A stretch of 64,000 nucleotides of DNA from Hydrogenophaga intermedia. GTDB taxonomy: Bacteria > Pseudomonadota > Gammaproteobacteria > Burkholderiales > Burkholderiaceae_C. Positions 42,789 through 53,103 of this stretch are shown in pieces. Numbering within the stretch: position 1 is the first letter of the stretch; every line of letters begins with the position of its first letter. A program made the position numbers and the translations under genes. The notes under the pieces are model-generated. The model ran no database searches. It was given only the letters and a program-made list of their open reading frames with translations, and had not been told where the DNA came from. The stretch lies in assembly GCF_023715105.1 (NCBI RefSeq), contig NZ_JAMBNO010000001.1, positions 124,001 to 188,000 of the forward strand. Direction: 5' to 3'.

Positions 42789-44603
42789 CTACCGTTCCCC
42801 CTGCCAGCCGCCGTCCTGGCTGCGCTCGCGCTGGCGCTGCAGGTCCTGCTGCATCTGTTTCTCGAACTGCTCGCGGCCTTCGCGCACGCGGCGCAGCCGG
42901 TCTTCCTCGTCGCGGTGGCGCAGGCCGTGCTCGGTGCGGATGAAGCGCTCGGTGTAGCGGCGGAACTCGTCGGCCATTTCGCGCGCATGGAAGTGGTCGA
43001 AGCCCAGCGTTTCGAGCACCGAACGCCCGCTGCGCAGCGAGCTCTCGAACAGCTCGCGTTGCACATGGTGCACGCCGGCCTCGTGCAGCGCCATGGCGTG
43101 CACCGCGTCGCGTGCGCGCGCCACCAGCTTCAGGTGCGGCCATTGCTCGCGAGCCAGAGTCACCAGGCGGTTGGCCTGGTCCACGTCGTCCACCGCCACC
43201 ACCAGCACCTGCGCGTTCGCGGCGCCAGCGGCGGCCAGCAGGTCGGGCTGCGTGGCGTCGCCGAAGTACACCTCGAAGCCCAGGCGGCGGGCGCTGTCCA
43301 CGGTTTCGGCGTCGTGGTCCACCACGGTGGGCTTGATGCCCGCGGCCAGCAGCAGGCGCGCAACGATCTGGCCGTAGCGGCCGAAACCCGCCAGCAGCAC
43401 AGCGGGGCGCTCGTCGGGGATGGCGTCGGCCGCGCGTTCCGTGGCCTCGTCGCGCGCATAGCGGTCGAACAGCTTGAGCAGCAGCGGCGTGAGCGGCATG
43501 GAGATGGCCGTGATGAGGGTGAGCAGCGCGGCGTCTTCGGCCGGCAGCACCTTGAACGCCTGCGCGGTGGCCAGGATCACGAAGGCGAATTCGCCGCCCT
43601 GCGCCAGCAGCACGGCCAGCAACGAGCGGTTGCGTCCGTGCAGGTCCACCAGCGGCAGCACCAGCCACACGCCCACCAGCTTGAGCAGCGTGACCAGCAC
43701 CAGCCCGACCACCACCTGCACGCCGTGTGTGGCCAGCAGGCCGAGTTGCATGCCCATGCCCACCGCCATGAAGAACAGGCCGAGCAGCAGGCCCTTGAAG
43801 GGCAGGATGTCGTTCTCCAGCGCGTGCCGGTAGGGTGAGCCGGCCAGCAGCACGCCGGCGATGAACGCGCCCAGGCCCATCGACAGGCCCACCGCCTGCA
43901 TCAACACGGCCACGCCCAGCACCAGCGCCAGCGCAAAGGCGGTGAACAGCTCGCGCACCGGCAGCCGCGCGATGAAACGCATGGCGGGGTAGGCCAGGAA
44001 GCGCCCCGCCAGCACCACGCCAGCGATGGCACCCAACTGCATCAGCGGGCCCCACCAACCGCTGTCCTGCGCCGACGGGCTTACCGCGGTGGGCGTGCCC
44101 ATCGTGCTGCCCAGCAGCGCCGCCAGCGCCAGCAGGGGAATGGCGGCGATGTCCTCGAACAGCAGCATCGCAAAGCCCTTCTGACCCACCGGGCGCAGCA
44201 GCAGGTTGCGCTCCTGCAGGATGGGCACCACGATGGCCGTGCTGGACAGCGCCATCGCCAGGCTGCCGATCAGCGTGGCCTTCCAGCTCCAGCCGAGCAG
44301 GAAGCCGATGGGCATGATGAGCACGGTGCACGCCACGAGCTGCAGCGCGCCGCCGCCGAACACCGCGCTGCGCATGGCCCACAGGCGGCGCGGCTCCAGG
44401 TTCAGGCCAATGAGGAACAGCATCAGCACCACGCCGAGTTCGGACACCTGGGCCACGGCCGCGGCGTCGGCCACCAGCCCAAGGCCGAGCGGCCCGACCG
44501 CGATGCCGGCGATGAGGTAGCCCAGCACCGAGCCCAGGCCCAGGCGCACGGCGATGGGCACCAGCACCACCGCCATGGCGAGGAAGACGATGGCCTGGTT
44601 CAT
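42789..44603 (-). CDS. kefB: Monovalent cation:proton antiporter-2, KefB/KefC type
   Basis: 604 residues. Twelve or so membrane helices (1-380) with RLGLGSVLGYLIAGIAVGPLGLG, LSSTAIVVPILQERNLL and the QGGEFAFVILATAQ helix typical of CPA2 exchangers, then a cytoplasmic RCK-N domain (about 410-530) with VLLAGFGRYGQIVARLLLAAG and an acidic residue (VVDHDAETV) binding NAD(H). Start ATG overlaps the stop of the kefF-like gene. It mediates potassium efflux gated by glutathione adducts, protecting against electrophiles. Confidence 0.9.
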   Translation of the reverse strand: MNQAIVFLAMAVVLVPIAVRLGLGSVLGYLIAGIAVGPLGLGLVADAAAVAQVSELGVVLMLFLIGLNLEPRRLWAMRSAVFGGGALQLVACTVLIMPIGFLLGWSWKATLIGSLAMALSSTAIVVPILQERNLLLRPVGQKGFAMLLFEDIAAIPLLALAALLGSTMGTPTAVSPSAQDSGWWGPLMQLGAIAGVVLAGRFLAYPAMRFIARLPVRELFTAFALALVLGVAVLMQAVGLSMGLGAFIAGVLLAGSPYRHALENDILPFKGLLLGLFFMAVGMGMQLGLLATHGVQVVVGLVLVTLLKLVGVWLVLPLVDLHGRNRSLLAVLLAQGGEFAFVILATAQAFKVLPAEDAALLTLITAISMPLTPLLLKLFDRYARDEATERAADAIPDERPAVLLAGFGRYGQIVARLLLAAGIKPTVVDHDAETVDSARRLGFEVYFGDATQPDLLAAAGAANAQVLVVAVDDVDQANRLVTLAREQWPHLKLVARARDAVHAMALHEAGVHHVQRELFESSLRSGRSVLETLGFDHFHAREMADEFRRYTERFIRTEHGLRHRDEEDRLRRVREGREQFEKQMQQDLQRQRERSQDGGWQGER

Positions 44604-45154
44604 GCGCGCACCACCTCGGCCAGCGCCTGCACGTGTTGCTCTGCCAGCCGCGCGAGTTCGGCCTGCTCCGCGGCCAGTTGTTCGGGCGTGTGGCGCTGCC
44701 CGCCGTGGGCCACGAAGGGCGGCAGCCAGTGCATGCCGCAGTAGCGCGCGGTGTGTTCGACCGGTGCCACGTAGTCGGCAAAAGGGCGCATGTGGTGGCC
44801 GCCGGGACCATAAGCGGCCGTGGTGCCGCCCGCACTGGCCACCCACCACGCGGTTTTGCCTTGCAGCGCCTGCGCGCCATGGCCGTAGGCCCAGCCGTGC
44901 GTGAGCACGGTGTCGAACCAGTGTTTCAGCAGCGCCGGCACGCTGTACCAGTACACCGGCGTCACCCACACCAGCAAGTCGGCGTGTGTCAGCGCCTCCT
45001 GTTCACTGGCAACGTCGATGTCGAAATCGGGGTAGCGCTCGTAGAGCGAGCGCACCGCGGTGTCGGGCCGCGCGGCCAGCGTGTCGAGCAGGGCGTGGGT
45101 GACCCGCGATTGCCGCGGGCGCGGGTGGGCGTGGATGACCAGGGTGTGCGGCAT
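44600..45154 (-). CDS. kefF: NAD(P)H quinone oxidoreductase, KefF-type ancillary protein
   Basis: 184 residues, flavodoxin-like fold. HAHPRPRQSRVTHALLDTL binds the FMN phosphate; VTPVYWYSVPALLKHWFDTVL and ASAGGTTAAYGPGG are the other FMN/substrate loops of the MdaB/KefF group. Its stop overlaps the kefB start by 4 bp, which supports the KefF role as cytoplasmic activator of the exchanger as well as a quinone reductase. Confidence 0.88.
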   Translation of the reverse strand: MPHTLVIHAHPRPRQSRVTHALLDTLAARPDTAVRSLYERYPDFDIDVASEQEALTHADLLVWVTPVYWYSVPALLKHWFDTVLTHGWAYGHGAQALQGKTAWWVASAGGTTAAYGPGGHHMRPFADYVAPVEHTARYCGMHWLPPFVAHGGQRHTPEQLAAEQAELARLAEQHVQALAEVVRA

Positions 45155-45295
45155 GGCGGCGCGGGGAGGCAGCGGTGGCGCACGATAGCACCGTACGACG
45201 GCACCGCGCGTCGCAGGACGCGCATTGCGCAATGCCACCGACCCGCCGTCGATTGGCCGTCGATTGCCCGGCCCGTCCCCGGCCGTGGGGACCCC

Positions 45296-45913
45296 TCACT
45301 GCCCGAAGCGAGGGCCGTCTTTCAGGAATTCCCGTTCTTCGGCCGTGCTTTCGCGCCCGAGCGCGGCGTTGCGGTGCGGAAATCGCCCGAAACGCGCCAC
45401 GATGTCGCGGTGCAGTCGCGCAAAGCGCAGGAAGTTGTCCAGTTCGGCATGGCGCTCGGGCGCAGCGTTGGCGCGCAGCCACTCGAAGCGGCGCACGCAC
45501 TCGTCCTGCAGCGGCAGCGATTCGGCGTGTGTGAGCGGCAGGTACAGGAACACGCGGCCGATGGTGGGCATGGCTTCGTCTTCTCGCGCCGCCAGCGCCG
45601 CCTGCACCTGGGCCTGGGCGCTCGCATCGCCGGCAAAGGCGGCGGCCTGGCGGCGGAACAGGTTGCGCGGCAGCTGGTCGAGCAGCACCACCAGCGCCAG
45701 CCGGCCGGTGGGGCTGGCAGCCCAACTGTCGCGCTGGCCGGTGAGGGCGGCCTGCACCTCGGCGCCAAAGCGTTCGCGCAGATCGGCGTCCTGCTCGGGC
45801 GTGGCGTTGAACCACAGGTCGCTGCGGGGGAGGCTGGGCCAGTCGCGCTCGAGGCCGTCGCCGAGCCAGAGGTCGAGCAGGGCGCGGGCAGTGGTGGGCA
45901 GGGAGGTATCCAT
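45296..45913 (-). CDS. DUF924 family protein
   Basis: 205 residues, all helical. Conserved DUF924 blocks: LWFNATPEQDADLRERFG, LVVLLDQLPRNLFR (the most conserved), FLYLPLTHAESLPLQDECVR and FGRFPHRNAALGRESTAEEREFLKDGP at the C-terminus. Biochemical role is not known for this family (weak TPR resemblance). Monocistronic; the 141 bp before kefF hold nothing recognised. Confidence 0.88.
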   Translation of the reverse strand: MDTSLPTTARALLDLWLGDGLERDWPSLPRSDLWFNATPEQDADLRERFGAEVQAALTGQRDSWAASPTGRLALVVLLDQLPRNLFRRQAAAFAGDASAQAQVQAALAAREDEAMPTIGRVFLYLPLTHAESLPLQDECVRRFEWLRANAAPERHAELDNFLRFARLHRDIVARFGRFPHRNAALGRESTAEEREFLKDGPRFGQ

Positions 45914-46017
45914 GGCGTTTACGTGTTGCAACAGGTTTGACCGGCCGTGCGGATCGGCAGACACAGGATTCTTGTGCAATACGTACACGGCAGACCGCCG
46001 CACAACGGAGTCCCACG

Positions 46018-46413
46018 ATGAACACCCCGTCCCTCGACATGGCCCGCCAGCCCGCCCGCGTCCGCGCCTGGGCCCGGGGCCTGGCCGTCCTGGCGCTGTC
46101 CGCCGGCGCCTGGGCGCTGTCGGGCACCGCGCACGCGCGCGACAACATCCACTGGTCGATCGGCATCAACTCGCCCGGCGTGAGCGTGGGCGTGTCCAAC
46201 GCGCCGACCGTGGTTTACAGCTATCCCTCGTATGGCTATCCGGTCTATTACGAACCCCGCCCGGTCGTGGTCTACCCGCGCCCCGTGGTGGTTCACCCAC
46301 GGCCGGTGGTGGTGCACAGCTACCCGGTCTACGGTCATCCGCAATGGCATGGGCATCGCGGCCACAAGCACTGGAAGAAGCACCACCGCGGTCATCGCCA
46401 CTGGGACGACTGA
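46018..46413 (+). CDS. Small secreted protein with Tyr/Pro/Val repeats and His-rich tail
   Basis: 131 residues. A long signal peptide (basic MARQPARVRAWARG, hydrophobic core, cleavage after TAHA near 41). Mature part: NIHWSIGINSPGVSVGVSNAP, then short repeats PRPVVVYPRPVVVHPRPVVV around 80-95, then a tail of His, Lys and Arg (GHKHWKKHHRGHRHW). It resembles the loosely defined YXWGXW/virulence-related small periplasmic proteins of beta-proteobacteria, and the tail could bind metals. Function unknown; expression and secretion are inferred. Confidence 0.75.
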   Translation: MNTPSLDMARQPARVRAWARGLAVLALSAGAWALSGTAHARDNIHWSIGINSPGVSVGVSNAPTVVYSYPSYGYPVYYEPRPVVVYPRPVVVHPRPVVVHSYPVYGHPQWHGHRGHKHWKKHHRGHRHWDD

Positions 46414-46431
46414 CGGTGCCTCCCGGCCGCT

Positions 46432-47214
46432 TCACATCGCGCGGAAGCGGTCGGCATAAAGCCGGCTGACGGCGAAGGTCTCGCGCAGGCCGCGCAGCGT
46501 CAGCCGCCACTTGCCCGCCTCGTCGCGGGTCACGCGATCGATGGCGTCCACCCGCACCACGGTGCCGCGGTGGATCTGCCAGAACACCTCCGGATCGAGC
46601 TGCGGCACGAGCTCCTTGAGCGGTGTGCGGATAAGGCATTCGCGCTCGCCGGTGAGCACGCGAACGTACTTGTCTGCGGCCTCGAACGCCAGCACCTCGT
46701 CGATGGCCACGCGCAGCACGCTGTTGCCCACGCCAGCCATGAGGTGCCGCAACCGGGGCGGTGCTGCGCCGGTGCCCGCGGCCAGCAGCGCGTGCACGGC
46801 CCACCAGTCCGGTGCCGCGTCGGCGGTGCGCGCCCCCAGGGCGTCCTGCACACGCGCCACGGTGCGTTGCAGTCGCTCGGGTTGCACGGGCTTGAGCAAG
46901 TAGTCCAGCGCGCGGGCTTCGAAGGCCTGCACCGCAAACTCGTCGTGAGCGGTCACGAACACCAGCACGGGCAGTGGCGCCTCGGCCGGCCATTCCTCGG
47001 CCAGGGCGGCTGCCGCATCGAGACCGCCCAGGCCGGGCATGCGAATGTCGAAGAACAGCACCTGCGGGCGCAGCGCCAGCGCCTGTTGCACGGCGCTTTC
47101 ACCGTCGCTCACGCAGGCCAGCACGCGCAGGGCGGGCCAGGCGCGCGCCAGCTCTGCCTGCAGCGCCTGGGCCAGCAGCGGTTCGTCTTCGGCGATGAGG
47201 GCGGTGGCGTTCAC
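46432..47214 (-). CDS. LytTR-family response regulator (AlgR/LytT type)
   Basis: 260 residues. Receiver: TALIAEDEPLLAQAL (acidic pair), VLFFDIRMPGLGGLDAAA (phospho-Asp near 57), FVTAHDEFAVQAFEARALDYLLKPV (Thr and Lys). The C-terminal LytTR DNA-binding domain (about 155-258) includes ADKYVRVLTGERECLIRTPLKEL and FWQIHRGTVVRVDAIDRV. Start ATG overlaps the kinase stop. It very likely binds direct repeats upstream of the operon, see 48762-48810. Confidence 0.92.
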   Translation of the reverse strand: MNATALIAEDEPLLAQALQAELARAWPALRVLACVSDGESAVQQALALRPQVLFFDIRMPGLGGLDAAAALAEEWPAEAPLPVLVFVTAHDEFAVQAFEARALDYLLKPVQPERLQRTVARVQDALGARTADAAPDWWAVHALLAAGTGAAPPRLRHLMAGVGNSVLRVAIDEVLAFEAADKYVRVLTGERECLIRTPLKELVPQLDPEVFWQIHRGTVVRVDAIDRVTRDEAGKWRLTLRGLRETFAVSRLYADRFRAM

Positions 47215-48251
47215 GAGGGGATCGGCAGTTGAAGGTGCACCTGCGTGCCGACCCCGGGCTGGCTGTGCCAGTCGAGCCGGGCCGCGTCGCCGTGCAGGGC
47301 GCGCAGCCGTTCGCGCACCTGGTGGAGCCCGAAACCGTCGCCACGCGGGTCGTCGCAGCCCACGCCGTTATCGATCACGCTCAACTGCAGCAGCCCGCCC
47401 TGGCGTTGCGCGCGCACAGCAACCTCGCCGCCCCGCGTGCTGGGCTCCAGTCCGTGGCGGATGGCGTTCTCCACCAGCGGTTGCAGCAGCAGGGGCGGCA
47501 CCGGCAGGTCGGCCAGCGGCTCGGGCAGTTCCAGGCGCACGCGCAGGCGCGGGCCCATGCGCACGGCCATGAGTTCGAGGTAGTCGCCCAGGCGCGCGAA
47601 TTCGTCGCGCAGGGTGTGCGCGTTGCCCTGCGCGTCGCTGCGCGAGGCGGCCAGTGTGGCGCGCAGAAAGGCATTGAGGCGGTCGAGCATGTCGATGGCG
47701 CGCGGTGGGTCGGTGGCGATGAGCGCGCGCAGGTTGGCCAGCGTGTTGAACAGCATGTGCGGCTCGAGTTGCGACTCGAGCAGGCGCAGCCTTGCCTCGC
47801 TGGCCTGGCGCTGCGCTTCTTCCTGCGCCAGCCGGGCCTTGGCCAGCATCTCGCGGCTGGTGAAGTAGTAGGTACCGACGGCGCCGACCATGAGCGACAT
47901 CAGCAGCAGGCCCAATGTGGCGCGCGGAAAGCCCGCGAGCGCAAACAGCGCCGGGCGGCCCAGCAACAGGCTGGCGGTGGCGCTGCCCAGCGCATAAGCC
48001 AGCGGGACGCCGGCCACCACCAGGGCCGACATCGGCCCCACGCCGGGCCAGCCGTCGCGGCGCAGCACGAAGCGCCCGCCATCGATGACAACCCAGATGC
48101 CCAGGCCGATGCACTGCGAATACAGCAGGTTCACCGCGAACCCGTCGTTGCCCAGCGCCGTGAGAAAACCCGCGATGGCCGTGTTGACGGCCGCCGTGAG
48201 GGCGCCATGGCGCGCCAGGGCGGCCATCGGCAGGGCGGGCAGGGTGGGCAT
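47211..48251 (-). CDS. LytS/YehU-type sensor histidine kinase
   Basis: 346 residues from ATG 48251 (ATG 48287, overlapping the DUF2306 gene, is possible). Four or so N-terminal membrane helices (about 10-140), a coiled region, then His_kinase with LESQLEPHMLFNTLANLRALI (phospho-His in QxxPHxLFN) and HATPase with LVENAIRHGLEP (N box) and DNGVGCDDPRGDGFGLHQVRERL (G boxes). It phosphorylates the overlapping LytTR regulator. The signal is unknown. Confidence 0.9.
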   Translation of the reverse strand: MPTLPALPMAALARHGALTAAVNTAIAGFLTALGNDGFAVNLLYSQCIGLGIWVVIDGGRFVLRRDGWPGVGPMSALVVAGVPLAYALGSATASLLLGRPALFALAGFPRATLGLLLMSLMVGAVGTYYFTSREMLAKARLAQEEAQRQASEARLRLLESQLEPHMLFNTLANLRALIATDPPRAIDMLDRLNAFLRATLAASRSDAQGNAHTLRDEFARLGDYLELMAVRMGPRLRVRLELPEPLADLPVPPLLLQPLVENAIRHGLEPSTRGGEVAVRAQRQGGLLQLSVIDNGVGCDDPRGDGFGLHQVRERLRALHGDAARLDWHSQPGVGTQVHLQLPIPS

Positions 48252-48268
48252 GGCGCGCAGTATGCCGA

Positions 48269-48682
48269 TCAAAGCAGCCCCAACCATTGCCCCCACACCA
48301 ACTGCCCCAGCGTGCGCCCCGGCAGCAGCGTGAACACGCCCGCGCCCAGGCAGGCACCGAAGTACAGGCCCAGCATGGTTTGCCGGTGGCCGCGCACGTT
48401 GCCGCGCAACAACTGGCGCAACGCCAGGAACAGAGATCCCAGCACCACCGGAATCAGCAGGTGGATGGGCCCGAAGCCGGCGATGTTGGGGATCACCGGG
48501 TCGCTGATGAACAGGGCCGACAGTGCGGTGACCACCATCAGCGTGACCCAGGCGTAACCCGCGGCGCGGTGCAGGCGCGCGCGGGGCTGGCCGGCGCGGC
48601 GGGCCCACAGGGCAAGCGGGCCCAGAACCAGCGCCGCCAGCGCGGCGAACAGATGGATGGCGATGGCGGGTGAGAGGTTCAT
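48269..48682 (-). CDS. DUF2306-like four-helix membrane protein
   Basis: 137 residues with four membrane helices. HLFAALAALVLGPLALWAR, RLHRAAGYAWVTLMVVTALSAL, GPIHLLIPVVLGSLFLALRQ and HRQTMLGLYFGACLGAGVFTLLPGR form the DUF2306 pattern with conserved His residues that could bind heme. First gene of the operon with the LytS/LytT pair, 17 bp before the kinase. It may form part of the sensory unit; no experimental role is known to me. Confidence 0.78.
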   Translation of the reverse strand: MNLSPAIAIHLFAALAALVLGPLALWARRAGQPRARLHRAAGYAWVTLMVVTALSALFISDPVIPNIAGFGPIHLLIPVVLGSLFLALRQLLRGNVRGHRQTMLGLYFGACLGAGVFTLLPGRTLGQLVWGQWLGLL

Positions 48683-48761
48683 GAACGGCTCCGAGGGCGA
48701 CCGATGCGGTGCGATGGGCGCACTGTCCACGCCGCAAGTCGCCGTCGCCAGCGGCCTGTGA

Positions 48762-48810
48762 CGAAACCGCGTCCCGCCGCCGCGAAATGACGCCCGCCTG
48801 GAGCGAAATG
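48762..48810. promoter_or_regulatory. Three CGAAA(T/C) direct repeats at exact 21-bp spacing, candidate LytTR operator
   Basis: CGAAAC at 48762, CGAAATG at 48783 and CGAAATG at 48804: start points are exactly 21 bp (two helical turns) apart, in the divergent gap between the DUF2306-lytS-lytT operon and the macAB-like operon. LytTR regulators are known to bind pairs of about 9-bp direct repeats with about 12 bp between them, giving the same period. Site and regulator match by position; binding is inferred. Confidence 0.55.
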
Positions 48811-48909
48811 CGGCCGCTCGCGGCCCGGGCTGCCGGCGGCAGGCTGGCTTTACCGGGGCGATACCCCAGCGGCACGGGGGCGACGCAGGCGATTCCTACA
48901 ATCCGCAAC

Positions 48910-50238
48910 ATGAAAACCAAGTACTGGATCGCCGGGGTCGCCGTGCTGGCACTGGCCGCCGGCGGGTGGTGGTGGGCCCAGCGCGGTGACACCGACGCCG
49001 ATACCTACCGCACCGCCACCATCGAACGCGGCGCGCTGCAGGCCAGCGTGTCGGCCAGCGGCACGGTCAATCCGGTTCAGCAGGTCTCGGTGGGCAGCCA
49101 GGTTTCGGGCCAGATCAAGGAAATCCACGTCGACTTCAACAGCGAGGTCAAGGCCGGGCAGCTCATCGCCGAGATCGATCCGCAGACGTTCGAATACCGC
49201 GTGCGCTCGGCCCAGGCCGACCTGGACGCAGCCGAGGCCGCGGTGGCGATCGCGCAGGCCAATGCATTGTCCAGCCGCGCCAACGTGTCGCGCGCACAGA
49301 CCGAGCTGGCCGAGGCACGGCGCGCGCACGAACGCAACCTGAGTCTGGTGGCACAGGCTTTCATTGCCCAGAGCGAGGCCGACCGCACCCGCGCGGCGCT
49401 CGAATCGGCGCAGGAGTCGCTCAAGGCGGTGCAGGCGCTGCTGGGCGTGAGCGAGGCACAGATCCAGAGCGCGCGCGCCAACGTTCAGCAACGCCGCGCG
49501 GCTTTGGCGCAAGCGCAGGTGGACCTCTCGCGCACGCGCATCACCTCGCCGGTGGACGGCATCGTCATCAAGCGCACGGTGGAACGTGGCCAGACCGTGG
49601 CCGCCAGCCTGCAGGCGCCCGAGCTGTTCGTGATCGCGCGCAACCTCTCGGACATGCAGGTGGACACCAGCATCGACGAGGCCGATGTCGGGCGCATCCG
49701 CGCCGGCCTGAAAGCCAGCTTCACGGTGGATGCATTCCCCGGCCGAAGCTTCGAAGGCACGGTGCGCCAGGTGCGCAAGGCCGCCACCAACGTCTCCAAC
49801 GTGATCACCTACGTGGCGGTGGTGAACTTCGACAACAACGACGGCCGCCTGCTGCCGGGCATGACGGCCAACGTGCGCGTGGTGACCGAGCAGCGCGAGA
49901 ACGTGCTCAAGGTGCCCAACGCCGCGCTGCGCGTGCGTATTCCCGGGGTTGAGCCGGCCGCCAGCGCACCGGCCGACGCGGCGCCCGGTGTCCGGCCGGC
50001 GCCAATGGCGGGCGGGCGCAACAGCATCTCACGCGGGCGGCTCTACCTGCTGGGTGCGGACGGCAAACCCGTGGCCTACAACGTGGGTGTGGGCGTCGGC
50101 GATGGCAGTTTCAGTGAAGTGCTGTTGCGCCCCGACACGCCCGCTGCGGCTGCGGTGGTGGAAGGTGCCACGGTGATCACCGGCGTCAACATCAACCCGG
50201 CCGCCGCCAACCGCCCGAGCGGGCCGCGCCTGTTCTGA
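48910..50238 (+). CDS. MacA-like periplasmic adaptor (membrane fusion) protein
   Basis: 442 residues. N-terminal membrane anchor (5-24), first lipoyl half ([43 protein letters not shown] region, about 40-85), a long coiled-coil hairpin (about 100-215), second lipoyl half with [18 protein letters not shown], then beta-barrel and membrane-proximal domains. It links the MacB-type permease/ATPase to an outer-membrane channel. The ATG at 48910 follows the divergent promoter region; 10 bp separate it from the ATPase gene. Confidence 0.9.
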   Translation: MKTKYWIAGVAVLALAAGGWWWAQRGDTDADTYRTATIERGALQASVSASGTVNPVQQVSVGSQVSGQIKEIHVDFNSEVKAGQLIAEIDPQTFEYRVRSAQADLDAAEAAVAIAQANALSSRANVSRAQTELAEARRAHERNLSLVAQAFIAQSEADRTRAALESAQESLKAVQALLGVSEAQIQSARANVQQRRAALAQAQVDLSRTRITSPVDGIVIKRTVERGQTVAASLQAPELFVIARNLSDMQVDTSIDEADVGRIRAGLKASFTVDAFPGRSFEGTVRQVRKAATNVSNVITYVAVVNFDNNDGRLLPGMTANVRVVTEQRENVLKVPNAALRVRIPGVEPAASAPADAAPGVRPAPMAGGRNSISRGRLYLLGADGKPVAYNVGVGVGDGSFSEVLLRPDTPAAAAVVEGATVITGVNINPAAANRPSGPRLF

Positions 50239-50248
50239 GGCCGACACC

Positions 50249-50964
50249 ATGCCCCTGATCGAAGCACGCGGGTTGACCAAGACCTACGCCATGGGCGGCG
50301 AGTCGGTGCACGCGCTCGACGGCGTGTCGCTGGACATCGACGCCGGCGAGTTCGTGGCCATCATGGGTGCCTCGGGCTCAGGCAAGAGCACGCTCATGAA
50401 CATCCTGGGCTGCCTGGACCGGCCCGACAGCGGGCAGTACCGGCTTGCGGGCGAGGCTGTGGAGGCGCTCGATGGCGATGCGCTGGCCAGCGTGCGCAAC
50501 CGGCGCATCGGCTTCGTGTTCCAGCAGTTCAACCTGCTGCCGCGCACCAGCGCACAGGAGAACGTGGAGCTGCCCATGGTCTACGCGGGCGTGCCAGCGG
50601 CCGAGCGGCAGGCGCGTGCCCGCGCCGCGCTGGAGCGCGTGGGCCTGGGCCAGCGGCTGGGCCACACGCCGGCCGAACTCTCGGGCGGGCAGCAGCAGCG
50701 GGTGGCGATCGCGCGAGCGCTGGTCAACAACCCTTCGCTGATCCTGGCCGACGAGCCCACCGGTGCCCTGGACACGCAGACCAGCGAGGACGTGATGCGC
50801 CTGCTGAGCGATCTCAACCGCCAGGGCATCACGGTGGTGCTGGTGACGCACGAGCACGACGTGGCCGCGTGGGCGCGGCGCCGGCTGGTGTTTCGTGACG
50901 GCCGCATCGTGGAGGACGCGGCGCAGCCGCCGCACCACGACGCACGGCGCACAGAGGTCACACC

Positions 50965-50968
<4 letters not shown>
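50249..50968 (+). CDS. ABC transporter ATP-binding protein (MacB/LolD type)
   Basis: 239 residues. Walker [10 protein letters not shown] (about 40), Q-loop [20 protein letters not shown], signature [16 protein letters not shown], Walker [14 protein letters not shown]-loop LVTHEHDVA. In classical MacB the ATPase and permease are fused; here they are two genes overlapping by 4 bp (ATGA), as in many Gram-positive and some proteobacterial systems. It energises export of macrolides, peptides or lipids; substrate unknown. Confidence 0.92.
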
Positions 50969-52197
<1,229 letters not shown>

Positions 52198-52260
52198 CGC
52201 GCGGGCCGGTGCCGCGCGCCGGGTACGATGCCGGGCTTTGACGCCCGACGCTCCCGTTTC

Positions 52261-53094
52261 ATGGACATTGCATTGCTGATCAAGGCCGCCCTGATGGGGG
52301 TGGTCGAAGGCCTCACCGAATTCCTGCCGATCTCCTCCACCGGCCACCTGATCCTCGCGGGCACGCTGCTTGGACTGCATGGCGAGAAGATCAAGCTGTT
52401 CGAGGTGGTGATCCAGACCGGCGCCATCTTTGCCATCGTCTCGGTCTACGCGCAGCGCCTGCTCGACACCCTCAAGGGCCTGCCCAGTGGCGACGCGGTG
52501 GCGCGGCGCTTCACCGCCAATGTGCTGATCGGTTTCCTGCCGGCGGCGGTGTTGGGCTTCTTCTTCATCGGCGTGATCAAGGGCGTGCTGTTCAACCCGC
52601 TGGTCGTTGCCACCGGTTTCATCGTTGGTGGCTTCGTCATCCTGTGGGCGGAGGCCCGTCAGGCGCGCATCGCCGCCCCCCCTGTCGATGGCGTGGACGA
52701 CATCCGCTGGCGTGATGCGCTCAAGGTCGGCCTGATCCAGTGCCTGGCGCTGGTGCCCGGGGTCAGCCGCTCGGGCGCCACCATCATCGGCGGTATGCTG
52801 GTGGGCTTCAGCCGCCGGGCGGCCACCGAGTTCAGCTTCTTCCTCGCGCTGCCCGTGCTGGTGGGTGCCGGGGCCTACGACCTGTACCGCAACCACCACC
52901 TGCTCACGATGGCGGATCTGCCGTTCTTCGCCACCGGTCTGATCGTCTCCTGGCTGTCGGCCTGGGTCTGCGTGCGATGGTTGCTGCGTTTCGTGGCCAC
53001 GCACACCTTCGTGCCGTTTGCCTGGTACCGCATCGGCTTTGGTGTGCTGATCCTGGCCACCGCGCAGGCGGGCTGGATCGACTGGACGCCTTGA
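52261..53094 (+). CDS. uppP: Undecaprenyl-diphosphatase
   Basis: 277 residues, eight membrane helices. Active-site signatures: [20 protein letters not shown] (Glu/Ser/His region, about 12-32) and [17 protein letters not shown] (about 165-181). It dephosphorylates undecaprenyl pyrophosphate on the periplasmic side for cell-wall recycling and gives bacitracin tolerance. It stands alone after macB (63 bp) and converges on the PAS kinase. Confidence 0.94.
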   Translation: MDIALLIKAALMGVVEGLTEFLPISSTGHLILAGTLLGLHGEKIKLFEVVIQTGAIFAIVSVYAQRLLDTLKGLPSGDAVARRFTANVLIGFLPAAVLGFFFIGVIKGVLFNPLVVATGFIVGGFVILWAEARQARIAAPPVDGVDDIRWRDALKVGLIQCLALVPGVSRSGATIIGGMLVGFSRRAATEFSFFLALPVLVGAGAYDLYRNHHLLTMADLPFFATGLIVSWLSAWVCVRWLLRFVATHTFVPFAWYRIGFGVLILATAQAGWIDWTP

Positions 53095-53103
53095 GGCAGG
53101 CGC

